A stretch of DNA of 17,069 bases from JACKII01 sp041687435 (GCA_041687435.1 JAWLBX010000041.1:1-17069); one strand, 5' to 3'. Positions 1 through 7,921 are shown, numbered from the stretch's first letter. Notes: generated from the sequence alone by a model not told the origin. Translations and numbers: made by a program.

Positions 1-11
1 ACCTCTTCCAT
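1..11 (-). CDS. Possible 5' end of a gene leaving the left edge
   Basis: On the minus strand an ATG at 11-9 is preceded by AAGGAG (complement of 21-26) with a 9-base spacer, a good Shine-Dalgarno arrangement. Only the codons for Met-Glu-Glu and part of a fourth lie inside the window, so the product cannot be named. The same frame is open upstream of this ATG, so the start could be earlier. This is the weakest call in the list. Confidence 0.2.
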
Positions 12-112
12 GGATGCCTTCTCCTTCAGCTTGTGTTTCAACACCGCAAGCTTGGCACATTGCGATGCCGTCTGGGGAGAGCGGCATCCACCCCATCTCC
101 ACTTTAAAAATC

Positions 113-150
113 TGATTTATAATAATAAAATTTCCGCGCCTATGGCCGCG
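113..150 (-). terminator. Probable intrinsic terminator of the channel gene
   Basis: Read on the minus strand, 26 bases past the channel stop codon, there is a GC-rich hairpin. CGCG plus CC pair with GG plus CGCG around a three-base ATA loop, with one bulged G. It is followed at once by an A/T-rich tract holding several T runs. The T tract is interrupted by A, so termination may be imperfect. The same A/T-rich tract could also hold promoter elements for a gene leaving the left edge. Confidence 0.45.
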
Positions 151-175
151 CATTGCCAGTTCGCCGATGGCGCCT

Positions 176-967
176 TCACCTGATTGCCGACCCTCGCAAC
201 TCCTCACGCAGCGCCGCGATCTCCTCCCGCAGTGCTGAAATCTCGCGGGAACCGGCGACGTCGCTGTCCGGCGCCGCAGCTTCCTGACCGATGAAGAAGG
301 TGGCCAGGCTGGCGGCGATATAGCCGAAGATCGCGAGCCCGTAGATCGACAGGAGCAGCGCGAGCACCCGGCCCTCGGCCGTCAGGGGCCAGAAATCCGA
401 TCCGGTCGTCGTCACCAGCATCGCCGTCCACCAAAGCGCGTCAGCATAGCCGGAGAAGCCACCGCTGACGTCGCGTGCGGGTTCGAATGCCAGCATTCCA
501 CCCGCGCCAAGCAAGATGACTACCGCCGTGGTGGCCAACACATAGCCGAGCCCACGGCGGTCGAAGCTTTTTTGCAGCGCACTGAAACCACGATTAGCGG
601 TGCCGACGATCCTGACAAGCCGCAGCCCGCGGCTCAGGCGCAGCAGGCGCAAGGCTCGCAGGAACCGAAAGGCGGGAGCCAGGAGTGCGATGATGGTGAT
701 CGGGTTGCGTCGCAGGAACTTGATCTTGCGCGGCGCCAGGGCGAAGCGCAGCAGGAACTCGATGATGAAGATGATCCAGATGATCGTGCCGAGCAGTTCG
801 AACACGCCCGAGGTAGTCCAGACGAGTTCGACAATGACGAGACTGAGCCAGATGAAGGACAGGACCAGCATCGGTCGCTCAAGCCAGTCCTCGAGCTGCG
901 TCAGCACCTCCCAGCGCTCGCGGTCTTCCTCCGGTGCATCGGTCTGCGGGTTGGGTGCCTCTTTCAT
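176..967 (-). CDS. Voltage-gated ion channel with a GSDFWP-type pore signature
   Basis: A 263-residue inner-membrane protein with the six-helix voltage-gated channel plan. S1 is about 33-50, S2 about 57-75, S3 about 88-100, S5 about 141-161, a pore loop about 175-194 and S6 about 200-226. The S4 region (101-119) has an arginine at every third position, R101, 104, 107, 110, 113, 116 and 119, a complete voltage-sensor ladder. The pore loop reads TTTGSDFWP (186-194) where a K+ channel would have TVGYG, so ion selectivity cannot be assumed to be K+. The C-terminal tail (about 240-258) is a heptad-like acidic/basic stretch, a likely coiled coil for tetramer assembly. The start is supported by AAAGGAG six bases ahead of the ATG at 967. 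It stands alone on this strand and is followed by a terminator-like hairpin. Confidence 0.85.
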   Translation of the reverse strand: MKEAPNPQTDAPEEDRERWEVLTQLEDWLERPMLVLSFIWLSLVIVELVWTTSGVFELLGTIIWIIFIIEFLLRFALAPRKIKFLRRNPITIIALLAPAFRFLRALRLLRLSRGLRLVRIVGTANRGFSALQKSFDRRGLGYVLATTAVVILLGAGGMLAFEPARDVSGGFSGYADALWWTAMLVTTTGSDFWPLTAEGRVLALLLSIYGLAIFGYIAASLATFFIGQEAAAPDSDVAGSREISALREEIAALREELRGSAIR

Positions 968-1141
968 GGGTCTCTCCTTTCAAGACGCCTAAAAAATCCA
1001 AAAAAAGTCTGAACACGTTCCCGATTGGACACCATCCGTTCAGAGTCGGGCGTCGCCTCAGGCCGGTTGCCATTCTGTTTGTGGCAGCGTGATGCTGCAT
1101 TGCGATTGTGCCGCCGCAGCCGCCGTTGCAAGGTCCGCCTC

Positions 1142-1441
1142 ATGACGAAACTCCTTGCCCTCTGGTCCGGCGACCTTGCTCTAAACGAAGCCTTCTGGAC
1201 CTGGACAGTTACGGTGGGTCTTTTGGTCAATATCGCCACCAGCATCCTGTTTCCGGTGCTGATCCTCCAGGACCAGCCGCTGGCCGCCGTGCTGGTCGGC
1301 TACCGTCTCTCGGTGCCCTAAAACATCGTTGCGACCGTCGGGGTCTAGCGTTCGGCCGCACGCTATGGCGGTCCGTCGCTCCACGCGGACCTGGCACGCA
1401 TCGTGACCGTCATTCTGATGGCGGGCCTGACGCTGACATGA
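1142..1441 (+). pseudogene. Small membrane protein gene with two nonsense codons
   Basis: From the ATG at 1142, with AAGG about ten bases upstream, a frame of 100 codons runs to TGA at 1439-1441. It is broken by TAA at 1319-1321 and TAG at 1346-1348. The first 59 residues include a hydrophobic segment (WTVTVGLLVNIATSILFPVL) and read like a real small membrane protein. After the stops the same frame continues sensibly (NIVATVGV, RSAARYGGPSLHADL, ARIVTVILMAGL) with a second hydrophobic segment. TAC->TAA and TGG->TAG changes would explain the stops, giving an ancestral 99-residue two-helix protein. The family is not firmly recognised; I recall similar small alphaproteobacterial membrane proteins but cannot name a domain. 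It could be called as a 59-residue gene, but the conserved-looking tail argues for decay. Confidence 0.65.
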
Positions 1442-1493
1442 CGCGTGCGTCTTGTCGCAACCCGAAGTTCATCCCCGTGGTACCGTTCGCCGC

Positions 1494-2534
1494 TCAGGGA
1501 CTGGGCGCATCCATGGCCGCAACCTTCTCATGCTCGCCCATGCCGCTCAGCAGGCATCTGAGGACATCCGATCCGGTGATCATCCGCTTCTCCCCCGGCG
1601 ACCAGAGCAGCATGACCGTCTCATCATGGCCTGCGTTCTTGGCGCGGAGCGTGGCAAGGATGCCGAGGGCCTTGTCAAGAGTTTCCGTCGGCCTGGTGAC
1701 CACTGCCGGGCGGTGGCTGTAGTCGCCTGGCGCGACATCGCGCCCGAGGACCAGAAAGTCCCGCAGGAAGGCGTTCGCGTTCAGCAGCAGGCGCGGTTGC
1801 GCGTCGTTGTCGGTGAGCACGATCCACTTCTTGCGCGATGAGGCCAGCTTGCGGATGAAGGGATCGTCCTGCGCGCGCTCGAGTGCGGGGAAGAGCGCAC
1901 GATCCTCCTTGAAGAGCAGTTGCACGATGCTTTCGGGATCGACCGGTTTGCCCTGGTCTTGAATGACGAGGTCGTCGAGCGCGAGGAAGTTGATCGCCCC
2001 GATCGCTTCCACGCGCCCCACCTCGCTGTCGTCATGCACGGCATGGTAGCGAAGGATGTTGTGCAATTCGCGTTCGCGGAACCAGGGAACGCTTTCAGTG
2101 CCAACCCATGCGTCCAGAAGAAGGGCTGTGGGCTTTGCAAGGGGCCAGAGCAGGATACGGTAGAACCGCAGGACCGGCGCGACGATTGCGATTGCCCGAA
2201 GTGCATTACGGGAGAAATAGGCCTGGGGCCCGATCTCGCCCAACGCGGTGATGACAACGGTGGAAAAGAGAAAGGCAAGCACCCCCGCCATCACGGAATC
2301 CGCCAGCATGGTCAGAAGCACGTTGATGGCGACATTGCCCATGAGGATCGTGACAAGCGTGAAGTTCGCATCGCGCCTCAGCTCGAGGGCGCTTGCGGCG
2401 GTCTTGTCGCCTGCTGCGGCCGCCGCCTCGAGCCGGAGGCGGCTGAGGCTGAAGACGGCGATGTTCGACCCGGAGAACAGAGCCGATTGCGAGACGCAGA
2501 AAGCGATCCCCAACCAGATCAGCGCTTCGTTCAT
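1494..2534 (-). CDS. DUF21/CNNM-type membrane protein with CBS-like tail
   Basis: A 346-residue integral membrane protein of the CNNM/CorC-like (DUF21) superfamily, whose members are tied to Mg2+ and other divalent-cation transport. The N-terminal 150 or so residues hold the DUF21 core: an opening helix (LIWLGIAFCVSQSALFSG), the small-residue turn and Arg-rich segment (SLSRLRLEAAAAAGDKTA), then helices around TLVTILMGNVAINVLL and a TALGEIGPQAYFSRN motif close to the family's GE-(I/L)-x-P signature. The C-terminal half (about 190-330) resembles a degenerate CBS pair, including WIVLTDNDAQPRLLLNANAF. The start at 2534 is chosen for the AGAGGA site seven bases upstream; 44 more codons are open upstream but look non-coding. 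It is shorter than CorC/YfjD-type proteins (about 420), lacking the final CorC_HlyC domain. The actual ion is unknown. Confidence 0.85.
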   Translation of the reverse strand: MNEALIWLGIAFCVSQSALFSGSNIAVFSLSRLRLEAAAAAGDKTAASALELRRDANFTLVTILMGNVAINVLLTMLADSVMAGVLAFLFSTVVITALGEIGPQAYFSRNALRAIAIVAPVLRFYRILLWPLAKPTALLLDAWVGTESVPWFRERELHNILRYHAVHDDSEVGRVEAIGAINFLALDDLVIQDQGKPVDPESIVQLLFKEDRALFPALERAQDDPFIRKLASSRKKWIVLTDNDAQPRLLLNANAFLRDFLVLGRDVAPGDYSHRPAVVTRPTETLDKALGILATLRAKNAGHDETVMLLWSPGEKRMITGSDVLRCLLSGMGEHEKVAAMDAPSP

Positions 2535-2557
2535 GGGATATCCTCTGGCTTCAAGGT

Positions 2558-2583
2558 GGACCGAGGGGCCTCGCCATTGGTCC
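2558..2583 (-). promoter_or_regulatory. Hairpin in the leader of the DUF21 gene
   Basis: About 24-49 bases upstream of the DUF21 start, the minus strand can fold GGAC...GTCC around a perfect inner stem CGAGG-cc-CCTCG, with a bulge on one side. I could not match it to an M-box, yybP-ykoY or other known metal riboswitch, so this is only a structured leader. It could equally be chance in GC-rich DNA. Confidence 0.2.
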
Positions 2584-2896
2584 CGGCGGCAAGATGAAAA
2601 AAGTGTGGGATGCCTCTGACAACGGTTGTTATCGCGACATCTTGCGGGTGTTGTTGAGTACTCCAATGCGCCGTTGCCCCACCCTACCCGGTGCTACCCA
2701 CGAAGTATCGGGCCGCGTTCCTTTTCAGACTGCCACAATAGGACGGCCCGGAAAGAATCCTCGCCAGCACTTTTGCAGCTACGCTATCTAGCAACGAGTT
2801 TGTTCAGTCTGCTTGGACAATCGATGTCCTGCGTTCAAGAGACAGAACGCGTTCCGTTGGAACTACGATCAGGAAGGGAAACGGTGGGTCACCATC

Positions 2897-3747
2897 ATGG
2901 TCTCATCATCGACACGCGCACAGACAGCCGATGAAACCGGCAGCCCTGGCGGCCTTGGATACTTCAAGGATCGCCGGGCAAAGGTGAACGGGTTCGTGGC
3001 GCGGCATTTCAACTGGCCCGGAACGTTTCGTCTTCATGGCGCGGCCATTGGATGGGACATCCTCCGGGCGCCTATCAACGTCGCCCTGTCGCCGATCCTC
3101 GTGCTGACCCGCATCGCCGCGTATCTTTGTCGCCGCGTGGGCTGGCGAGCAACCGCAGACTGGCGGTCCCGACGACGGATCCTTTGGCGCACCTCCGTCG
3201 CGCGGCGGGTCGGGGTGCTCATCGTGACCGATCTCCTGGACCTGCCCCTCGACGAGGGGCTGCGGCCCGTGATCCATCCACCCTGGCGCGCGTCGTCCTG
3301 GCGGCGCCGCAGTTTCGCGAGATGATCCGCCCGCGCGCGGGCGCCGCCGACGCTGAAGCCCTTGGTCAACGGATTGCTGGCGCTCTTGGCGAGTATGCGG
3401 GCACCCGTTCCGCGGTCGCGGAGATGACCACGACGCTGTGCGTCCTTGTCGTTGGTGCCTTGGCCTTTCAGGCGCTGACACCGCGCATGATCTCGATGGC
3501 GCCGGGTGTCGCGGACGCCATGGCCCGCACCAACGCGATCGCAACCTTCCCGCTGGGCCATACCCCTCGGCGGAATGTGGTACGACGGGTTAGCGGCGGA
3601 TGCCTCTCCATGGCTGGTAGGGGCTACAGTGGCGGGGCTAGCCATGCTCGGCTCGGTGTCCGTCGCCGCCTGGGACGCCTTCTGGATACGGTGGAGGAGG
3701 AATTTCTCGGGCGCGGCTTTGTCGCCGCCGCGAACCGCCGGAATTAG
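2897..3747 (+). pseudogene. Frameshifted DUF6635-like membrane protein gene
   Basis: One protein is spread over two frames. From the ATG at 2897 the first part runs through FNWPGTFRLHGAAIGWDILR to TDLLDLPLDEG. It continues one frame over as AAARDPSTLARVVLAAPQF and EYAGTRSAVAEMTTTLCVLV, then returns as PLGGMWYDGL and WLVGATVAGLAMLG. The shifts are one G missing at the G-run 3256-3259 and one C extra at the C-run 3563-3566, so they compensate. A third break near 3640-3665 leads back to the middle frame (RRRLGRLLDTVEEEFLGRG) and a stop at 3745-3747, apparently with some 20 residues lost between the last helix and the tail. The composition and the motif order fit the DUF6635 family as I remember it from Rhodobacterales; function unknown. 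The lesions could be sequencing errors, but the likely lost segment and the dead neighbour at 1142 favour real decay. Confidence 0.65.
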
Positions 3748-3775
3748 CACCGCAAAACGAAGATCCAGGATCTGA

Positions 3776-4324
3776 CCTGATCAGCCCTTGCCTTTTCGGC
3801 CCACCGGCCGATGCGGGCTGCCCGATATTTCCCCCTGAAAGGGTGCTAACCCGGATCTATTCATGAGCCTCCGCTCGACTTCCGCCGGCGCATGATGCTT
3901 TCAACCCGCAGGCGTATGCGCACGCGAAGTTGTCGCCGGAATCTGGCGATTTTCCCACACTCTCGGCAATGGCCGCGCTGGGATTGGAGGGAAGCCTGAA
4001 CCGCACCGCTTGTCTCCCTCAATGACCGATTAATTTGTCCCTGTTCCCCGCAACTGGACACGATCTTTGTGAGATCGGCACTGCGTAATCAGATATGTCT
4101 GTCGACCAGCACTCGGCGGGGCCATGCGGCCGCCGCGCGATCATGTCATAAGTAGATTCCGGCCCTGCCAAAAAAGATCCATTGAAACGTAATTTGGAAA
4201 CACACAGTGCTGTGTGTGACCAGATCATCGAAATACTGAGCACCGCCTCAGGTAAGGCGACCCTACTCCTGACGATAGGGTCAAAGCGGGGAAAACCGCT
4301 GAGACAACGCAAGTGGAACTGGAT
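3776..4324. other. Gene-poor interval with possible regulator remnants
   Basis: No convincing gene lies in these 549 bases. Two plus-strand stretches look like worn coding sequence. One ends at TGA 4023-4025 and contains AKLSPESGDFPTLSAM, loosely like the end of a TetR-type regulator. The other, around 4176-4250, contains KRNLETHSAVCDQIIEIL, which could be the start of a DNA-binding protein but has no good start codon and stops at 4329 without a domain. Short inverted repeats occur at 4061-4077 (CGATCT/AGATCG) and 4285-4300 (AGCGG/CCGCT). The operon's promoter should be in or near this interval, but I could not pick a credible -35/-10 pair. Confidence 0.35.
4200..4217. promoter_or_regulatory. 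18-bp palindrome, candidate operator ahead of the respiratory operon
   Basis: ACACACAG-TG-CTGTGTGT is a perfect inverted repeat of two 8-base arms with a 2-base centre. It lies 108 bases before the small reading frame at 4325 and 239 bases before the cytochrome c start. Its size and symmetry suit a dimeric repressor or activator. No regulator gene is adjacent in the window, so its partner is unknown. Confidence 0.35.
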
Positions 4325-4459
4325 ATGGGCCTAGAAGAAAACGGGATACCCGTTCCGATGCCAGATTTTTCAGAACTGTTGCAGTCGGCGCAGTGGCCGG
4401 CCCTGTCGCAACCGGCCTTTCAGAGGCGGGCCTTGATGGAGCCAAAGGCCTACGGATGA
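4325..4459 (+). CDS. Possible 44-residue protein coupled to the cytochrome c gene
   Basis: An ATG at 4325, with GGAACTGG-type purines just upstream, opens a 44-codon frame whose TGA (4457-4459) overlaps the ATG of the cytochrome c gene (4456-4458). That is the same ATGA coupling used at the later junctions of this operon. The peptide starts MGLEENGIPVPMPDFSELL and has a basic C-terminal part (FQRRALMEPKAYG); it has no membrane segment or known motif. The frame is open upstream to 4256, so it may be the tail of a decayed gene. It could be a leader peptide that delivers ribosomes to the operon, or chance. No function is assigned. Confidence 0.35.
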   Translation: MGLEENGIPVPMPDFSELLQSAQWPALSQPAFQRRALMEPKAYG

Positions 4460-5829
4460 GGTGGGCATTGGTTTGCGTTGCAGGACTCTTAATTGCGGGT
4501 TCTCTCGCGTTTGCCCTGTTTGCATGGCGCGGAGAGATTGCGGCGCTGTCCAATCCGCCGTCTGTCAGAAACGCACCAGACGCCGCTCAAGTCGAGGCAG
4601 GTGAGCGGCTGGCGTTGCTGGGCAATTGTGCGGGCTGCCATACTACAGCCGGAGGCGAGGCGCTGACCGGCGGGTTGGCAATCGATACCCCGTTTGGTGT
4701 CATCTACAGCACCAACATTACGCCAGATCGCGCCGCGGGCATAGGCGACTGGTCGTTTGCCGCCTATGCCCGCGCCATGCGTGAAGGTGTGGACCGTGAA
4801 GGGCGCCACCTCTATCCCGCGTTCCCCTATGAGTATTTTGCCCGGATCAGCGATGCCGACTTGGCGGACCTCTACGCTTGGAACATGGCGCAGCCGTCCA
4901 TCTCCGCCATCACGCCGCCGAACGATCTGACCTTTCCCGCGAACTGGCGGTCCCTGCTTGCAGGCTGGAAGTTGCTTTATCATTCCGACAGACGGTTCAC
5001 CGCCTCGCCGGAGCAGTCGCAGGTTTGGAATGAGGGCGCCTATCTTGCCGAAGGGCTGGGTCATTGCGGCGCCTGCCACACGCCGCGCACCAGGCTTGGC
5101 GGTGCGGCGGTTTCGCGGGCCGACCAGGGTGGCGAGGCGCATGACTGGTGGGCGCCGCCGCTGACCGAGGCCAACCCCGCGCCGCACGTGTGGACGGAGG
5201 CCGCCTTGCTATCCTATCTGCAGACGGGCCGCTCACCCGCGCACGGTGTCGCGGCGGGGCCAATGGCTTCAGTAGTGAATGACAGTCTGGCCCTTGTCCC
5301 CGAGACAGATGCGGCCGCCCTTGCCGTCTATTTTGGCGACCAGATGGCGCGGCAACCATCGCCACAGCCTACACAGCCGCCCGGATATGGCGTCGCGAGG
5401 GCTGCCCTGACAATGGATAGTCCCCCGATGGGCACCGCAGTCTTTGCGGACGGCGCCAGGCTGTTCATGGCCAATTGCGCGACCTGTCACCATAACTCCG
5501 GCCCTTCGGGCGGCAAGGCTTTTCCCCGGCTTTCGAACAGCTCGTCGGTCGCAGGTCCGGACGCGCGCAACCTCATTCAGGTGATGCTCTGGGGGATCGG
5601 GCCGGATGCGGGGTCTGCACAAGGCTACATGCCGCGTTTTTCCAAAGAACTGACTGATATGCAGATCGCGGCGATCGCAGCCTATCTGCGTGGCGGAAGT
5701 GTCGTCGCCGACTTGGTGGCGCGATTGCGGGCGGGCGGGCCGGTCGCAGACGCAGGCGCCGGTCCGCTGTCTGGATTTGCGTCAACCGCGGCAGGAACGT
5801 TACCGACAGACCTTGGAGCCACGCCATGA
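4456..5829 (+). CDS. Membrane-anchored triheme cytochrome c subunit of a flavin dehydrogenase
   Basis: A 457-residue protein of the AdhB/gluconate dehydrogenase cytochrome c family. It accepts electrons from the periplasmic flavoprotein and passes them into the respiratory chain. An N-terminal hydrophobic segment (about 3-24) acts as export signal and anchor. Three CxxCH sites bind heme c covalently: C58-C61-H62, C204-C207-H208 and C341-C344-H345. M392 in YMPRF is a likely sixth ligand for heme 3. LYPAFPY (119-125) is the usual family motif after heme 1. Start choice: the GTG at 4393 has no ribosome site and adds 21 non-signal residues, whereas ATG 4456 has AAAGG upstream and puts the signal at the N-terminus. 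Its stop overlaps the next start (ATGA at 5826). The family normally feeds ubiquinone; here an oxidase in the same operon suggests direct transfer to CuA (inference). Confidence 0.9.
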   Translation: MRWALVCVAGLLIAGSLAFALFAWRGEIAALSNPPSVRNAPDAAQVEAGERLALLGNCAGCHTTAGGEALTGGLAIDTPFGVIYSTNITPDRAAGIGDWSFAAYARAMREGVDREGRHLYPAFPYEYFARISDADLADLYAWNMAQPSISAITPPNDLTFPANWRSLLAGWKLLYHSDRRFTASPEQSQVWNEGAYLAEGLGHCGACHTPRTRLGGAAVSRADQGGEAHDWWAPPLTEANPAPHVWTEAALLSYLQTGRSPAHGVAAGPMASVVNDSLALVPETDAAALAVYFGDQMARQPSPQPTQPPGYGVARAALTMDSPPMGTAVFADGARLFMANCATCHHNSGPSGGKAFPRLSNSSSVAGPDARNLIQVMLWGIGPDAGSAQGYMPRFSKELTDMQIAAIAAYLRGGSVVADLVARLRAGGPVADAGAGPLSGFASTAAGTLPTDLGATP

Positions 5830-6323
5830 CCCGTCCCGTCACCCGCCGCGTCGTGATGGGCGGGATCGTTGCGCTGCACACGCTGGCACTGGCGCGCATC
5901 GCGCTGGCCCAAGCTCCGCTGCCGCCACAGCCGGGGCCGATTGGCCCGGAGGCCTTCATGGCCCTGTCGCAGCGCATCGTCGGGCATGACGATCTGTCAC
6001 CCGTATTGGGCGAACGGATCCTCGCCGTTCTGGTGAACAACGGACAATCTGCAGCCTTGCAGGCCTTATACAATGCGATGTCCGAGACCTCGACAGAGGC
6101 CGTCATACGCGACAGTGACGTTCTGCGCCTCGTCCTGCACGGCTGGTATCTGGGCCGGATCACAATCGGCGAGCAAACCCATCTGACCGGGTTTGAGGAG
6201 ACGCTGATGGGCCGCGTCACCGCTGACATCCTGTCCCTGCGCAGCTATTGCGGCGGACAGATGGGTTTCTGGGCCGACCCGCCCGCGACCGGGCCGCTGC
6301 CGCTACGGGAGGCCAGACGATGA
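5826..6323 (+). CDS. Small subunit of FAD-dependent sugar/alcohol dehydrogenase, Tat-exported
   Basis: A 165-residue protein of the sorbitol dehydrogenase small-subunit type (FAD-SLDH family, as in fructose, sorbitol and FAD-glucose dehydrogenase complexes). It opens with TRRVVMGG followed by a hydrophobic stretch and ALAQA, a twin-arginine signal with a plausible cleavage site near residue 29. In characterised complexes this subunit carries the folded FAD subunit, which has no signal of its own, through the Tat pore; the next gene product indeed lacks a signal. Family hallmarks are LVLHGWYLGRI near 99-109 and the C-terminal YCGGQMGFWADPP. It is joined by ATGA overlaps to the cytochrome gene before it and the GMC gene after it (6320). 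The substrate is not determined by this subunit. Confidence 0.87.
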   Translation: MTRPVTRRVVMGGIVALHTLALARIALAQAPLPPQPGPIGPEAFMALSQRIVGHDDLSPVLGERILAVLVNNGQSAALQALYNAMSETSTEAVIRDSDVLRLVLHGWYLGRITIGEQTHLTGFEETLMGRVTADILSLRSYCGGQMGFWADPPATGPLPLREARR

Positions 6324-7921
6324 GCGAGCACGACACCGATGTCCTGATCGTCGGCGCTGGGCTGGCAGGCAACATGATCGCCAACCGGCTTGCCAGCGCG
6401 GGCATTGCGGTCACCATTTTGGAGGCCGGGCCGCGCATCGCCCGTCATCAACTGGTCGAGGCATACCGCAATGCCACCGACAAGGGCGATTTCATGACTC
6501 CCTATGCCGCCGCCATCCATGCGCCGCAGGGGCAGGCTGGCGGGGACTACATCCAGCAGGACGGACAACACGCCTATAATGTGCAGTACATCCGTGCCGT
6601 GGGCGGCACGACATGGCATTGGGCGGCGGCGACATGGCGGTTTCTGCCCAATGATTTCCGCCTGTTCAGCCTTTATGGCGTGGGCCGCGACTGGCCGCTT
6701 TCCTATGACGATCTGGAACCTTGGTATGCTCAGGCCGAGGTTGAGCTGGGCGTATCCGGCCCAGACCCCGCGGATGAAGATCTCGGCTCGCCGCGCTCCG
6801 GCCCCTATCCGATGGCGGCCCTGCCGCTCAGCTACATGGACCGCGACTTTGCTACGCGGCTGAACGCAAGCGGCGAATTTCACGTGACCACCGAGCCCGT
6901 GGCGCGCAACTCTGCGCCCTATGACGGGCGCGCCGCCTGTTGCGGCAACAACAACTGCATGCCGATTTGCCCGATCGCAGCGCAGTATTCCGGCAACGTC
7001 CATGCGCTGAAGGCCGAATACGCAGGGGCGCGGGTGATCCCCGATGCCGTGGTTTTTGCTGTCGAAACCGATGCGGCAGGGCTGATGGTAACGGCCGTGC
7101 AATACCTGCGCCCGGACGGCTCACGCCACCGCATGACGGCGCGGCGTGTGGTGCTGGCGGCAAACGGGATCGAGACGCCAAAGCTGATGCTGATGTCGGC
7201 GTCGGCGGCGGTGCCGAACGGCCTGGCGAACCGCTCCGATCAGGTGGGGCGCAATCTTATGGACCATCCGGGCATCAGCGTGTCGTTTCTTTGGGACAAG
7301 CCGGTGTTTCCGGGCCGCGGACCGCAGGAGATGACATCGGTCGTCAGTCTGCGCGACGGCGATTTCCGGGGCGAGATGGCGGGGCGCAAGCTGCATTTGG
7401 GCAACATGTCCGACCTTGAGGGCATCACCCAGGCGCTGATCGACGAGGGGCTGCGTGGGCCGGAGCTTGACGCCGAGATCCGGGCCCGCGTCGTGCGCAA
7501 GGTCGCCATCAACTGCTTTTTGGAACAATTGCCCGAACCGCATAACCGCGTGCGCCCTCACCCGGATCAGACGGATGCGATGGGGCTGCCAAAGCCTCTG
7601 CTGACCTACCGGATCGAGCCCTATGTCGCCCGCGCGGCCGAAGCGACGTTGGAAAACTACGCCCGCATCGCGGAATTGCTGGGCGGGACGGAGGTGGAGT
7701 TCAACACAAACTATGGTGGCAACAACCACATCATGGGAACGACGATCATGGGGGCGGACCCGGCCACGTCGGTCGTCGATGCCGATTGCCGCTGCCATGA
7801 TCACCCCAACCTGTTCATCGGCGGCCCGTCGGTGTTTGCCACCGGCGGCACGGTCAATTGCGGACTGACCATCGTCGCGTTGGCGCTGCGACTGGCCGAT
7901 AGGATGATTGCCGAGATATGA
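6320..7921 (+). CDS. GMC-family FAD dehydrogenase, catalytic subunit with 3Fe-4S cluster motif
   Basis: A 533-residue catalytic subunit of a membrane-bound sugar/alcohol/gluconate-type dehydrogenase. It oxidises a hydroxyl on its substrate in the periplasm and reduces FAD. The Rossmann motif VGAGLAGNMIANRLA with the distal acid at E35 lies at 11-35. H470 in GGNNHIMGT and N513 in GTVNCGLT match the GMC catalytic His/Asn pair. C207-C208, C213 and C217 (CCGNNNCMPICP) reproduce the cysteine spacing that holds the 3Fe-4S cluster in Burkholderia FAD-glucose dehydrogenase, which relays electrons from FAD to the heme subunit. No signal peptide is visible, consistent with Tat co-export with the small subunit. 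ATG 6320 is preferred over open codons upstream because it makes the ATGA overlap. Substrate is unknown; glucose, gluconate, fructose and polyols are all possible. Confidence 0.92.
   Translation: MSEHDTDVLIVGAGLAGNMIANRLASAGIAVTILEAGPRIARHQLVEAYRNATDKGDFMTPYAAAIHAPQGQAGGDYIQQDGQHAYNVQYIRAVGGTTWHWAAATWRFLPNDFRLFSLYGVGRDWPLSYDDLEPWYAQAEVELGVSGPDPADEDLGSPRSGPYPMAALPLSYMDRDFATRLNASGEFHVTTEPVARNSAPYDGRAACCGNNNCMPICPIAAQYSGNVHALKAEYAGARVIPDAVVFAVETDAAGLMVTAVQYLRPDGSRHRMTARRVVLAANGIETPKLMLMSASAAVPNGLANRSDQVGRNLMDHPGISVSFLWDKPVFPGRGPQEMTSVVSLRDGDFRGEMAGRKLHLGNMSDLEGITQALIDEGLRGPELDAEIRARVVRKVAINCFLEQLPEPHNRVRPHPDQTDAMGLPKPLLTYRIEPYVARAAEATLENYARIAELLGGTEVEFNTNYGGNNHIMGTTIMGADPATSVVDADCRCHDHPNLFIGGPSVFATGGTVNCGLTIVALALRLADRMIAEI

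Noticed and set aside
572..1012. Open plus-strand frames opposite the channel gene (572-1012 and 600-992)
   Set aside because: Low-complexity Asp/Glu/Gln or Arg/Ser composition; shadows of the S4-bearing channel gene.
1108..1722. 204-codon plus-strand frame overlapping the nonsense pseudogene and the DUF21 end
   Set aside because: Compositionally like antisense sequence; the alternative frame gives coherent membrane segments and DUF21 is clear on the other strand.
4061..4077. Short inverted repeat CGATCT/AGATCG
   Set aside because: Six-base arms without a T run or nearby gene end; expected by chance at this scale.
4019..4312. 97-codon minus-strand frame in the gap before the operon
   Set aside because: No domain, no ribosome site, and it covers the palindrome and the worn plus-strand stretches; no support beyond being open.
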